This document shows, piece after piece, positions 20,775 through 28,786 of a stretch of DNA of 64,000 bases. The translations under genes and the position numbers were made by a program. Origin of the DNA: Alcanivorax limicola (GTDB lineage: Bacteria > Pseudomonadota > Gammaproteobacteria > Pseudomonadales > Alcanivoracaceae); contig NZ_JAIOUB010000002.1 of assembly GCF_019931215.1 (NCBI RefSeq), positions 434,001 through 498,000 on the forward strand, written 5' to 3'. Every line of letters begins with the position of its first letter. Position 1 is the first letter of the stretch. Under the pieces are notes generated by a model. The model was not told the origin of the DNA. It saw only the letters and a program-made list of their open reading frames with translations, and ran no database searches.

Positions 20775-21305
20775 CTATTCAGCCAGATACTGATCTTTCA
20801 GCTTCACATAGTTACCTGCCACGTACGGCAGGAACTCCAGCTCCTCCTGCGTCAGCGGACGCACCGAGTGGGCCGGCCGGCCCCGGTACAGGTAGCCGGA
20901 GCGCAGGGACTTGCCGGGCGGCACCAGCGAGCCGGCGGCCAGGATCACGTCGTCGCCGATCTTTGCCCCGTCCATCACCATGGCCTGCATGCCGATCATG
21001 ACCCGGTCGCCGATATGGCAGCCGTGCAGCATGGCCTGGTGAGCAATCGTCACGTCATCCCCGATAGTGAGCGCAAACCCACCGGGATAGAACCGGGAGT
21101 CATGGGTGATGTGCAGCACCGCGTTGTCCTGCACGCTGCAGCGCGCGCCCAGCTCGATAAAGTGCATGTCGCCACGGATCACCGCCCCTGGCCACACCGA
21201 ACAATCTGCCCCCAACGTCACATCGCCGATCACCTGCGCCGACGGGTCCACCCATACCCCTGCCCCACACTGCGGCGCCTTGCCTGAAAACGACCGAACT
21301 GCCAT
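20775..21305 (-). CDS. Gamma-class carbonic anhydrase-like hexapeptide protein
   Basis: A 176-residue left-handed beta-helix protein with many hexapeptide repeats (for example VIGDVTLGADCSVWPGAVIRGD). The His residues expected to bind metal are present (HITHDS, ITIAHQAMLHGC). It belongs to the YrdA/CaiE-like gamma carbonic anhydrase group. Reversible CO2 hydration is known for some members only, so activity is not certain. It is divergent from prlC, a neighbour arrangement also seen in pseudomonads. Confidence 0.9.
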   Translation of the reverse strand: MAVRSFSGKAPQCGAGVWVDPSAQVIGDVTLGADCSVWPGAVIRGDMHFIELGARCSVQDNAVLHITHDSRFYPGGFALTIGDDVTIAHQAMLHGCHIGDRVMIGMQAMVMDGAKIGDDVILAAGSLVPPGKSLRSGYLYRGRPAHSVRPLTQEELEFLPYVAGNYVKLKDQYLAE

Positions 21306-21423
21306 ATCGTTGTATCCCCTGCGGCCCCTGCCGGATCAATTCACCTTGAACGAACGCCGTCCGTCCCAATCTCATGTACTACACTGTCCGTCACTATACG
21401 GCGATCGCACACCAGGAGCATTC

Positions 21424-23487
21424 ATGAGCACCAATCCCCTGATCGACTACCCCGGCCTGCCCCCCTTCTCCGCCATCAAGCCCGAGCATGTGGAGCCCGC
21501 CGTGGAAGCCCTGATCGAGGCCGGGCGCGAACGCATCAAGGCCCTGCTCGCCAGCGGCGGCCCCTACACCTGGGCCAACCTCGTGCAGGCCATGGACGAA
21601 GAAGACGACCGCCTGGGCAAAGCCTTCGGCCCCGCCGGCCACCTCAATGCCGTGGCCCAGAACGACGCCCTGCGCAACGCCTACAACGCCTGCCTGCCCA
21701 AGCTGTCTGAATACGGCACCGAAGTGGGCCAGAACGCCGAGTTGTTTGCCGCCTACCAGAGCGTGCGCGACGGCGACGAATTCGCCACCCTGACCCCCGC
21801 CCAGCAAAAAGACCTGGACGACACCCTGCGCGACTTCCGCCTCTCCGGCGTGGACCTGCCCGCCGAGCGCAAGGCCGAGTACATGGCCAACAGCAAACGC
21901 CTGTCTGAACTGACCTCGCGCTTCTCCGACAATGTGCTCGATGCCACCCAGAGCTGGCGCAAACACATCACCGACGAGAGCGAACTGGCCGGCCTGCCCG
22001 ACGTTGCCAAAGCCGGCGCCGCCGACAAGGCCGCCGAAGAAGGCCTGGAAGGCTGGCTGCTGACCCTGGATTTTCCGTGCTACTACGCGGTGCTGTGCCA
22101 CGCTACCAATCGCGCCCTGCGCGAAGAAATGTACCGCGCCCACTGCACCCGTGCCTCCGATCAGGGCCCAGATGAGGGCAAGTTCGACAACAGCCCCCTG
22201 ATGGACGAGATCCTGCGCCTGCGCCACACCCAGGCCCGCCTGCTGGGCTTCAACAGCTACGCTGAAAAGTCCCTCGCCACCAAAATGGCTCGCGACGTGG
22301 ACGAAGTGCTGACCTTCCTGCGCGACCTCGCCCGCCGCGCCAAGCCCCAGGCCGAGAAAGAACTGGCCGAGCTGAAAGCCTTCATGGCCGAACAGGGCGC
22401 AGCCGGCGAAGACGCCGACCTGCAACCCTGGGATATCGGCTTCTGGAGCGAACGCCTGCGCGAAGCCCGCTACAGCACCTCCGAAGAAGCCCTGCGCCCC
22501 TGGTTTCCCGCCGAGAAAGTCATCAACGGCATGTTCGCCGTGGTGGAAAAGCTGTTCGCCATCCGCATCAAGGCCCGCGACGGCGTCGATACCTGGCACC
22601 CCGACGTGCGCTACTACGATGTGTTCGACGACAGCGGCACCCTGATGGCCGGCTTCTACCTGGACATGTACGCCCGCACCGGCAAACGCGGCGGCGCCTG
22701 GATGGACGACTGCCTGGTACGCCGCCGCCGCACCGACGGCGACCTGCAACTGCCCGTGGCGTACCTGTCCTGCAACTTTGCCCCGCCTGCCGGCGGCAAG
22801 CCCGGCCTGCTGACCCACGACGAAGTGACCACCCTGTTCCACGAATTCGGCCACGGCCTGCACCACATGCTGACCGAACAGGAAGTCAGCGGCATCTCCG
22901 GCATCAACGGCGTTGCCTGGGACGCCGTGGAGCTGCCCAGCCAGTTCATGGAGAACTGGTGCTGGACCGAAGAAGGCATCCGCCTGATCTCCGGCCACTA
23001 CGAAACCGGCGAACCCCTGCCCGCCGAAGAACTGCAGAAAATGCTCGCCGCCAAGAACTTCCAGAGCGGCATGGGCATGCTGCGCCAGATCGAATTCTCC
23101 CTGTTCGACATGCGCATCCACGCCGAATACACCGATGGCCGCGACGGCAACCCCCTGAGTATCCAGCAGGTGCTCGACGAAGTGCGCGACGAAGTCGCCG
23201 TGATCAAGCCCCCCGCCTTCAACCGCTTCCAGAACGGCTTCGGCCACATCTTTGCGGGCGGCTACGCCGCAGGCTACTACAGCTACAAATGGGCCGAAGT
23301 GCTCTCTGCCGATGCCTACGCCCGCTTCGAAGAAGAAGGTGTGTTCAACCCCGACACCGGCCGCGCCTTCCGCGAACACATCCTGGCCATGGGCGGCAGC
23401 AAGGAACCCATGGAGCTGTTCAAGGCCTTCCGCGGCCGCGAACCCAGCGTAGAACCCCTGCTGCGCCACTGCGGCATCGCCGCATGA
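21424..23487 (+). CDS. prlC: Oligopeptidase A (M3 metallopeptidase)
   Basis: A 687-residue cytosolic zinc peptidase. The M3 zinc motif HEFGH is at residues 473-477, and the third ligand is probably E503 in the VELPSQ segment. The start at MSTNPLIDYPGLPPF gives the expected length and N-terminus; an open frame extends far upstream antisense to the carbonic anhydrase and was not used. The enzyme degrades short peptides, including cleaved signal peptides. It overlaps the YheV-like gene by 4 bp (ATGA). Confidence 0.96.
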   Translation: MSTNPLIDYPGLPPFSAIKPEHVEPAVEALIEAGRERIKALLASGGPYTWANLVQAMDEEDDRLGKAFGPAGHLNAVAQNDALRNAYNACLPKLSEYGTEVGQNAELFAAYQSVRDGDEFATLTPAQQKDLDDTLRDFRLSGVDLPAERKAEYMANSKRLSELTSRFSDNVLDATQSWRKHITDESELAGLPDVAKAGAADKAAEEGLEGWLLTLDFPCYYAVLCHATNRALREEMYRAHCTRASDQGPDEGKFDNSPLMDEILRLRHTQARLLGFNSYAEKSLATKMARDVDEVLTFLRDLARRAKPQAEKELAELKAFMAEQGAAGEDADLQPWDIGFWSERLREARYSTSEEALRPWFPAEKVINGMFAVVEKLFAIRIKARDGVDTWHPDVRYYDVFDDSGTLMAGFYLDMYARTGKRGGAWMDDCLVRRRRTDGDLQLPVAYLSCNFAPPAGGKPGLLTHDEVTTLFHEFGHGLHHMLTEQEVSGISGINGVAWDAVELPSQFMENWCWTEEGIRLISGHYETGEPLPAEELQKMLAAKNFQSGMGMLRQIEFSLFDMRIHAEYTDGRDGNPLSIQQVLDEVRDEVAVIKPPAFNRFQNGFGHIFAGGYAAGYYSYKWAEVLSADAYARFEEEGVFNPDTGRAFREHILAMGGSKEPMELFKAFRGREPSVEPLLRHCGIAA

Positions 23488-23702
23488 GCGTGCTACGCCG
23501 CTTTATTGCCGGCGCCACCTGCCCCGAGTGCGGCGCCCTGGACAAGATCGTGCGTGTCCAGGACGGCGACAGCCTGTGGATGGAGTGTGTGGCCTGCGAT
23601 ATGCGGAAGGATCTGGATGCTGAACCGGCTCCTGCCCCGGCGCCGCCTGAAGGCGGTGAAGGCGGAGGGGGCAGCCCGGTGGTGTGGAAATCGGGCAAGT
23701 AG
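23484..23702 (+). CDS. YheV-like zinc-ribbon protein
   Basis: A 72-residue protein with two Cys pairs, CPEC and CVAC, 24 residues apart, forming a zinc ribbon, followed by a Pro/Gly-rich flexible tail. It matches the YheV/DUF2387 family. The ATG overlaps the prlC stop (ATGA), so it is translationally coupled. Its role is unknown; the prlC-yheV pairing is conserved in related bacteria. It marks the last typical high-GC gene before the cassette region. Confidence 0.85.
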   Translation: MSVLRRFIAGATCPECGALDKIVRVQDGDSLWMECVACDMRKDLDAEPAPAPAPPEGGEGGGGSPVVWKSGK

Positions 23703-23882
23703 GCCGATGATGGCAAAGTGCTATCACTTGAAATAAATATTCCTTCCGGTATTACTTACATCACATAAGAAATGAGACGGGCGTCACGTTGGGGCGTGGT
23801 GCTCGTGTATGGGGGCTGATTGTGCTGGGGAGTGCGATTTATGGCGCTGGCCCAGCCAGCTAATTGAGATAAGGAGACTAAG

Positions 23883-24101
23883 ATGCAAAGATTCATTGTG
23901 AATAAGAATCAGCAGTCGAATGGAGATCATGAAGTTCACAACGTGTCTGCGGGATGTTCATATATGCCAAATCCTGAAAACCAAGTTGATTTGGGCTATC
24001 ACAGTTCATGTCATGGGGCCGTTTCTGACGCAAAGCGCCGCTGGCCGGGAAAGAGAATAAACGGCTGCTACTACTGTGCTAATGCATGTCATACAAGCTA
24101 G
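23883..24101 (+). CDS. Small Cys/His-rich cassette protein of unknown function
   Basis: A 72-residue protein with a strong ribosome-binding site (AAGGAGACTAAG) directly before ATG. It carries six Cys/His-rich positions, including CSYMP, YHSSCHG and the C-terminal CYYCANACHTS, which could bind a metal. It has no signal peptide or membrane helix. The stop is immediately followed by an attC site, so this is the first recognisable gene cassette. I do not recognise a characterised family. Confidence 0.75.
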   Translation: MQRFIVNKNQQSNGDHEVHNVSAGCSYMPNPENQVDLGYHSSCHGAVSDAKRRWPGKRINGCYYCANACHTS

Positions 24102-24103
24102 CA

Positions 24104-24181
24104 CCATAACCAAGCAATTAAATTCGCTCTCTACGGCCGCCGGACGCTCCTTCCTTGCGCCGTTTATTGCGGGCGTTATGT
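24104..24181 (+). repeat. attC site 1
   Basis: It runs from the 5' core ending CATAAC (24104-24110) to the 3' core GTTATGT (24175-24181), 78 bp. The arms are imperfectly complementary: the left GCAATTAAATTCGC pairs with the reverse complement of the right GCGCCGTTTATTGC. This is the folded-hairpin architecture used by integron integrases. Confidence 0.8.
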
Positions 24182-24202
24182 TTCCGGAGTGGAGCAAAGA
24201 AA

Positions 24203-24664
24203 GTGAATTGGGAATCGATCTTCATAAAAGATTATCTAGGTGATAGAAATCTCTTTATGAGAGAAAAATGGCTTAATGTAGCCAGCTACATCCGAAGATT
24301 GCGAAAGAGCACAAGAAAAGATGAGGTTCTCAGTCTTTTGGAGGCGGAGCTAGCATTCAACAATAGATGGGCAGATAAGACGAGATCAAAACTAGAAAGC
24401 AAAAAATTGGATGCAAGCGCCAAATCACGATTCTACTTAGTCTTGGATACTCATGCAAAAAAACATAGAGAAAGAACAGTCTTCTTGGTTGTATATGGGG
24501 CGCTAGTGGCTGTCGTTCTAAAGTTGTTGCTTCCTGACGCCTATGTAGCTTTCTATTTAGTATTCGTTGCATTTCTTTTAGCTTTTGAGAGAATTTTTTC
24601 TGGCAATGTCATAGCGGCCCTCGAGGAGCTGAAGAGTATTGTGGATTCTACAAATAAAACATAA
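24203..24664 (+). CDS. Cassette-encoded two-helix membrane protein, unknown function
   Basis: A 153-residue protein. The GTG at 24203 has GGAG eight bases upstream; an earlier in-frame codon lies inside attC site 1 and was rejected. The first ~105 residues are charged and helical (RRLRKSTRKDEV, ESKKLDASAKS). Two adjacent transmembrane helices follow (about 108-148), then a short cytoplasmic tail. The stop TAA lies within the 5' core of the next attC. No family is recognised. A cytoplasmic helical domain plus paired C-terminal helices is a form seen among membrane-acting effector proteins, but nothing specific supports that here. Confidence 0.7.
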   Translation: MNWESIFIKDYLGDRNLFMREKWLNVASYIRRLRKSTRKDEVLSLLEAELAFNNRWADKTRSKLESKKLDASAKSRFYLVLDTHAKKHRERTVFLVVYGALVAVVLKLLLPDAYVAFYLVFVAFLLAFERIFSGNVIAALEELKSIVDSTNKT

Positions 24665-24777
24665 CAAAGCGCTGCAGAGCGACGGTCAACTTTATGCACT
24701 TTGTGCAGCAGTCGCTGCGCTGCCATGATCGCGCATAAAGCGCCCAAAGTTGTCCGCGCCTGAGCGCGGCGTTATGT
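24659..24777 (+). repeat. attC site 2
   Basis: A 119-bp element from ACATAAC (24659-24665) to GTTATGT (24771-24777). The outer 7-mers are exact inverse complements. The inner arms also pair: GGTCAACTTTATG on the left with the complement of CCCAAAGTTGTCC on the right. It is the best-formed attC of the array. Confidence 0.85.
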
Positions 24778-24811
24778 GCCCCCTCCCCCGTACTGCCAAT
24801 AGGGATATATT

Positions 24812-27145
24812 GTGAGTCGACATAGTAAGTCCAGACGAGATGCTAAAAAAAAGAAAGCAAAGAAAAGCCGGAACCGTCTTAAATCGAACAATAACATTGC
24901 TAAGAAACCAATTTCCTCTGGCCCGGTGATGACAATGATGGAAAACCCTCTGTCTGGCATTACTGATGAACAGAGGAAAGAGTTGATTTCAGAATTAGGA
25001 AAAAATGGTAAAGACAAGGTTGTTGAGATATTTGAATCGTTGAACGATGTATTGAGGCAGTATGACCCTATAACCCTAATAAGTATTCTCTCAGGCTATG
25101 GTTTGACTGTTGGAGCCGGTGAAGGTGGAGTGCAATCAAAAGAATTATCCGGGGGGTTAAACCAAGCGCATGTAGAGCTATTTCAGGCGCTTGCTCTACA
25201 GATACCAGAGAATGAGCTCGGCGCGCTCCCTGTCACTCCTGACATAGTTCAGAATGTATGGGAGAAATTAACCGAAATAAGTTATGCCTTTAAATGCAGT
25301 AGAATGAATGTAGAGCTATTGGAGTCTTCCAATATTGAAATGGCCATCAATCAGATCCAAGAGTTGATACGAAGTCATACTCAAATGGTTAGAAATTGGG
25401 GTTTTCATTCTCAGGTGGTTGGCATTTCAAAGGAAATATATAGTCACTTTGATGGGCTAATTCAAAATAAGTTTGGTTTTTCAGCCACAAATGCCATTGA
25501 TTTTTTTAAAGTGCTGACTGACCATATAGAGGGAAATCTTTCTGAAAGGTTTAATATTCTATCCGATCTGAAGTCCACGAAAAAACCGTACGACATGCTG
25601 GTTAAATATCATGAATTAATTGGACAAGGAAAAGAGGAGGCTGATAGGTTTTCCAAAAATATTGATATAAATAATATTTCGCAAAAGAATCTTTTTTTTA
25701 TGCTTCTATCGCATTTCGATCTTGGGATGTCTGACTATTACTTCGTCGATAGTGATGAATTGTCGACGCAATTGGATCTTGATAAAGATATTGTCGATAA
25801 TGTTCTAAATCACTTTTCATATCGATTCGGCGATCTTGGTGGTGAAAAGAAAGAATTTTTCTTTTTGGAAAACCCTGTGTGGAAGAGGCCAATAATTTCA
25901 TCAAGTAGTGGGTATTATTGCGTATTGCCTCAGCTGTTTTTCAGCTTTGTTCTAAACACACTAGATGAAATTGTTGAGGGAATAGATAAGAACTCTCTCC
26001 ACAACCGGCGAGCTGATTACCTTGAGTCGAAGATTGAAGAAATTGTTAAAAAAAGATTTCCTGAGTCACAAGTAGTTTCAGGCCTTAAATGGCGTCTAGG
26101 TGAAGCTCAGTATGAAACTGACCTGATTGCATTCATTGACTCTCATGCAATTATTATTGAAGCGAAATCACAGAAAATATCGAGACCCGCCTTAAGAGGT
26201 GCGCCGGATCGAATAAAGAGGCACCTTGAGCAAATCTTAATAGAGCCAGGAATTCAGTCGAGTCGATTAGAGCAAAGGCTTAACGAGCTTAGGGTTCAGG
26301 ATGCGCCTGATGACCCTCTTCTAACAAAAATCCCTGTAGATATACATTCTATAAATAAAGTACTTCGCGTTTCAGTGTCTCTAGAAGATTTTGCTACTCT
26401 TCAAACGAATTTGAGGTTATTTAATGATGCAGGTTGGATTCCAAATGATTTCGCACCTTGCCCTTCAATGAATCTCGCCGATTTTGAAACATTATTTGAT
26501 TTTCTTGAGCACCCTGTCCAAATTATTCACTACCTTCTGAGAAGAACTGAACTTGAAGGCAAGTACAAGTTTATGGGGGATGAACTCGATTATATGGGGC
26601 TATACATTACTACCTTGCTGAATGTTGGAAATATGGTAAGCGATGATAAAGCTGAAATCATAATATCGGGAATGTCTGAGCCGTTAGATAAATACTATAT
26701 GTCAAAAGACCAAGGTATATTAATTGATAAACCGCAACCCAAAGTATCTCCGTTATTCAAGAAAATATTTAGAAAGCTTGAGGAGCGATCTAATCCTCGC
26801 TGGACGGAGATCGGATGCATATTAAATCGTTTCCCTCCAGATGACCAGAGCAATCTAACTAGATATATAAAGGACTTGTCCAGATTGGTAAATAGAAATT
26901 GGCAAGTCGATGGCCATAAAAATATTGCTGTATATAGACCGCCAGAATCATCAGAGTATGCTTTGGCTGTCGTATTATTTAAGGAAAAAAATCGAGATAG
27001 GCGCTACGAGTTTATTGATCATGCTTCTGCACTGGGTCTAGAGCCTGAACATGTCAGATATTGTTTGATTATAGCAATCAATATCGATAAAGATGACTTG
27101 CCATATCACTATATAGCACTAGCAGAAAATCGAGATGCCGAATAA
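24812..27145 (+). CDS. Large cassette protein with PD-(D/E)XK nuclease-like motif
   Basis: A 777-residue protein from a GTG preceded by AGGGA seven bases upstream. The N-terminus is strongly basic (many Lys/Arg/Ser in residues 1-35), then helical. Around residues 420-460 a nuclease-like core is visible: D437 in ETDLIAF, followed by E450-A-K452 at the end of a hydrophobic strand (IIIEAK), the D...ExK arrangement of PD-(D/E)XK enzymes and of NERD domains. The C-terminal ~250 residues have no recognised motif. The gene is very AT-rich and lies between attC sites 2 and 3, in a cassette of ~2.4 kb, unusually large. It is a candidate DNA-cleaving or defence protein; this is inference from the motif. 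Confidence 0.75.
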   Translation: MSRHSKSRRDAKKKKAKKSRNRLKSNNNIAKKPISSGPVMTMMENPLSGITDEQRKELISELGKNGKDKVVEIFESLNDVLRQYDPITLISILSGYGLTVGAGEGGVQSKELSGGLNQAHVELFQALALQIPENELGALPVTPDIVQNVWEKLTEISYAFKCSRMNVELLESSNIEMAINQIQELIRSHTQMVRNWGFHSQVVGISKEIYSHFDGLIQNKFGFSATNAIDFFKVLTDHIEGNLSERFNILSDLKSTKKPYDMLVKYHELIGQGKEEADRFSKNIDINNISQKNLFFMLLSHFDLGMSDYYFVDSDELSTQLDLDKDIVDNVLNHFSYRFGDLGGEKKEFFFLENPVWKRPIISSSSGYYCVLPQLFFSFVLNTLDEIVEGIDKNSLHNRRADYLESKIEEIVKKRFPESQVVSGLKWRLGEAQYETDLIAFIDSHAIIIEAKSQKISRPALRGAPDRIKRHLEQILIEPGIQSSRLEQRLNELRVQDAPDDPLLTKIPVDIHSINKVLRVSVSLEDFATLQTNLRLFNDAGWIPNDFAPCPSMNLADFETLFDFLEHPVQIIHYLLRRTELEGKYKFMGDELDYMGLYITTLLNVGNMVSDDKAEIIISGMSEPLDKYYMSKDQGILIDKPQPKVSPLFKKIFRKLEERSNPRWTEIGCILNRFPPDDQSNLTRYIKDLSRLVNRNWQVDGHKNIAVYRPPESSEYALAVVLFKEKNRDRRYEFIDHASALGLEPEHVRYCLIIAINIDKDDLPYHYIALAENRDAE

Positions 27146-27147
27146 TC

Positions 27148-27216
27148 ACATAACAAATCCATCAATTTGACCGCCTTACGCTGCGCTTCAGGCGGCAAAT
27201 TATGGCGGCGTTGGTA
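27148..27216 (+). repeat. attC site 3
   Basis: A 69-bp element from ACATAAC (27148-27154) to GTTGGTA (27210-27216). The left CATCAATTTGACCGCCT pairs with the right AGGCGGCAAATTATG. The 3' core departs from the GTTRRRY consensus at its last two positions. Confidence 0.78.
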
Positions 27217-27235
27217 GCCCAGTGGGAATTTAGCC

Positions 27236-28129
27236 ATGGATAGAACGTCGGAAACCGGAATTCTTCTTTATGCCCAAGGAGAGGCGTTTGACGAACGCGT
27301 CTTCGATCTTCGCTCCCTTGAGCTCGTTCTCACGAACTATAGGCTTATCGTTGACCACCTGTTACCCCTAGCAGTTGGTCAGAAGACGCTTACGGACCGA
27401 CTGAAGAATGATGTTAAGTATGAAGTTGGAGTCAAAAATGGCTCTCTGGAAGTAGTACTGAATTTCATTCTCGAGAATCCAGAGTTGCTTGTGGCTGCTG
27501 CAGCAACAGACGGAGGTCATCAAATCGCATCTTTCATAGCTAAGATGATCAAGGGAGTTGTGGAGCTACGACGCGCCTTAAATGCAGTTCTCGAGAATGG
27601 CAAGAAGCCGGCTATTCACATTGACCAGTCTTTTCATCAAGACAATAGCGTGCAGGAAGACAATAGCGTTACTTGTAACATCACGACTGGCGATATAAAC
27701 CTGACAAATCCAATTCTAGTCATCGGCGCAGATTTGACGAAGCCTGCAATAGACAGGTTAATAAATGGCATTGACGGAACGAAAATTAGTGGGGTGAACC
27801 TCGCACACAAAGATATCGTAACGAGCCTGACTCTCCCGGATCGCGATATAACGGGCGCCCAAAAAGAGGAGCTTGGTACTCAAATTGAGGTGATGGGACG
27901 ATTAGATATGGCCGCAATCACATCCCACAAAGCGCATATTGTTACAGGAAACAGCAGATACCCAGTTACGTGGGATGAATCGCTCCGCCCGAAAATTAGA
28001 AAATTCTTCGATTTGGAAGGAATCGTTTTTAAGGTTCGTCCCATAGTTGATCACAGGCAGTTCAAAGGTGAACCTGTGGGCTTTCATGTTCTTGATTGTT
28101 GGTCTCCACAGGCGAGGCTTGATGTTTAG
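27236..28129 (+). CDS. Cassette-encoded protein of unknown function
   Basis: A 297-residue soluble protein beginning MDRTSETGILLYAQGEAFDERVFDL. It has a charged N-terminal domain, a hydrophobic helix around 75-105 (LLVAAAATDGGHQIASFIAKMIKGVV) and a beta-rich C-terminal half. A short repeat QDNSVQEDNSV sits in the middle (about 136-147), a probable linker between two domains. The ATG is 20 bp after attC site 3, and the ribosome-binding site is weak. I do not recognise the family. The two-domain form, with a repeated linker before a compact C-terminal domain, could be a sensor-effector pair, but no motif supports a specific function. Confidence 0.7.
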   Translation: MDRTSETGILLYAQGEAFDERVFDLRSLELVLTNYRLIVDHLLPLAVGQKTLTDRLKNDVKYEVGVKNGSLEVVLNFILENPELLVAAAATDGGHQIASFIAKMIKGVVELRRALNAVLENGKKPAIHIDQSFHQDNSVQEDNSVTCNITTGDINLTNPILVIGADLTKPAIDRLINGIDGTKISGVNLAHKDIVTSLTLPDRDITGAQKEELGTQIEVMGRLDMAAITSHKAHIVTGNSRYPVTWDESLRPKIRKFFDLEGIVFKVRPIVDHRQFKGEPVGFHVLDCWSPQARLDV

Positions 28130-28135
28130 CGTTGC

Positions 28136-28233
28136 TAATAACAATGCGTTCCAAACGTAGAATGTAGTTCTCCCAATGCCTTAGGCGCTTCTACGCTAGG
28201 ATCTAACTTATCTTCGCGCGGAGAATGTTGAGA
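28136..28233 (+). repeat. Degenerate attC-like site ending the array
   Basis: The left half TAATAACAATGCGTTCC resembles the 5' half of classical attC sites, and a GTTGAGA at 28227-28233 could be the 3' core. Pairing between the arms is poor, and an inner CGTAGAA/TTCTACG repeat is present. It is probably a decayed attC. Confidence 0.35.
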
Positions 28234-28262
28234 TGGTTGTATATACCATGCTATGAGATTGT

Positions 28263-28748
28263 ATGAAAAATAGGGTATTAATAGCAGTGCTCATGGCCGC
28301 ACACCTCCTGATGATGCAGGGGTGCGTTGGTCTAGTGATCGGAACATATGGCAAGCATGAGAAGGACTTAGAGTATCCCTGGGGCAGCATTGTTATAACA
28401 AACAAAAGGGGGCCCGGAAGTGCTCGGCAAGAAGTGCTGAGACAACACGGAGAGCCAGATAAAGCATACGAGTACGGAAACTGCGAAGTGCTTGTGTATC
28501 CGGGCGGTTTTTCCTGGGCGGGTGCAGGGGCTTTCACTGTGCTTTTCCCCGTTCCGCTCCTTGTGCCTACCGGTCGCTATGAAACCAGAGTGTATATCAG
28601 GGATGGGGAAGTATCACAGGTGATTCGTGAGCACGGGGATGTCGGATGGATGTTCGGCGGTTATTGTGGCTCCAATTCCTGCCACTTTTTTCCGGGAGGA
28701 TCTCCGCCTTGGATGTCCGGCCCGCGAGATGCACAGGTACGATGCTGA
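28263..28748 (+). CDS. Putative lipoprotein next to the cassette array
   Basis: A 161-residue protein with a lipoprotein signal peptide: basic start, hydrophobic core and lipobox LMMQGC, so Cys21 would be lipidated. The mature part contains RQEVLRQHGEPDKAYEYGNCEVLVYPGG, similar in style to small SmpA/OmlA-like outer-membrane lipoproteins, with several Gly/Pro-rich stretches and Cys residues at the C-terminus. It is followed 38 bp later by the DUF3883 gene. No specific function can be assigned. Confidence 0.75.
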   Translation: MKNRVLIAVLMAAHLLMMQGCVGLVIGTYGKHEKDLEYPWGSIVITNKRGPGSARQEVLRQHGEPDKAYEYGNCEVLVYPGGFSWAGAGAFTVLFPVPLLVPTGRYETRVYIRDGEVSQVIREHGDVGWMFGGYCGSNSCHFFPGGSPPWMSGPRDAQVRC

Positions 28749-28786
28749 TATAGGCAGACTCTTAGCGTAACGGGGATAGCACAACC

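Larger units (their letters stand above)
23703..28233 (+). mobile_element. Integron cassette array without visible integrase (CALIN-like)
   Basis: Four same-strand AT-rich ORFs, the first three followed by attC-type sites (24104-24181, 24659-24777, 27148-27216) and the last by a degenerate one (28136-28233). Stop codons lie at or within a few bases of each attC, as in gene cassettes. No intI gene or attI site is in the window, so this fits a cluster of attC sites lacking an integrase. The left edge is not defined: the 180 bp between the YheV-like gene and the first ORF hold only its ribosome-binding site and no clear core site. Confidence 0.75.

Noticed and set aside
21394-23469. Open frame of about 690 codons antisense to prlC (and a similar one antisense to spoT at 52610-54685)
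   Set aside because: It mirrors codon bias of a high-GC gene, has low-complexity Ala/Gly/Val/His composition and no family resemblance. The sense genes are secure.
23780-23800. GTTGGGG as a 3' core that would mark the left edge of the cassette array
   Set aside because: The last position is not a pyrimidine and no matching 5' core (…AAC) exists upstream in the interval, so no attC or attI can be built.
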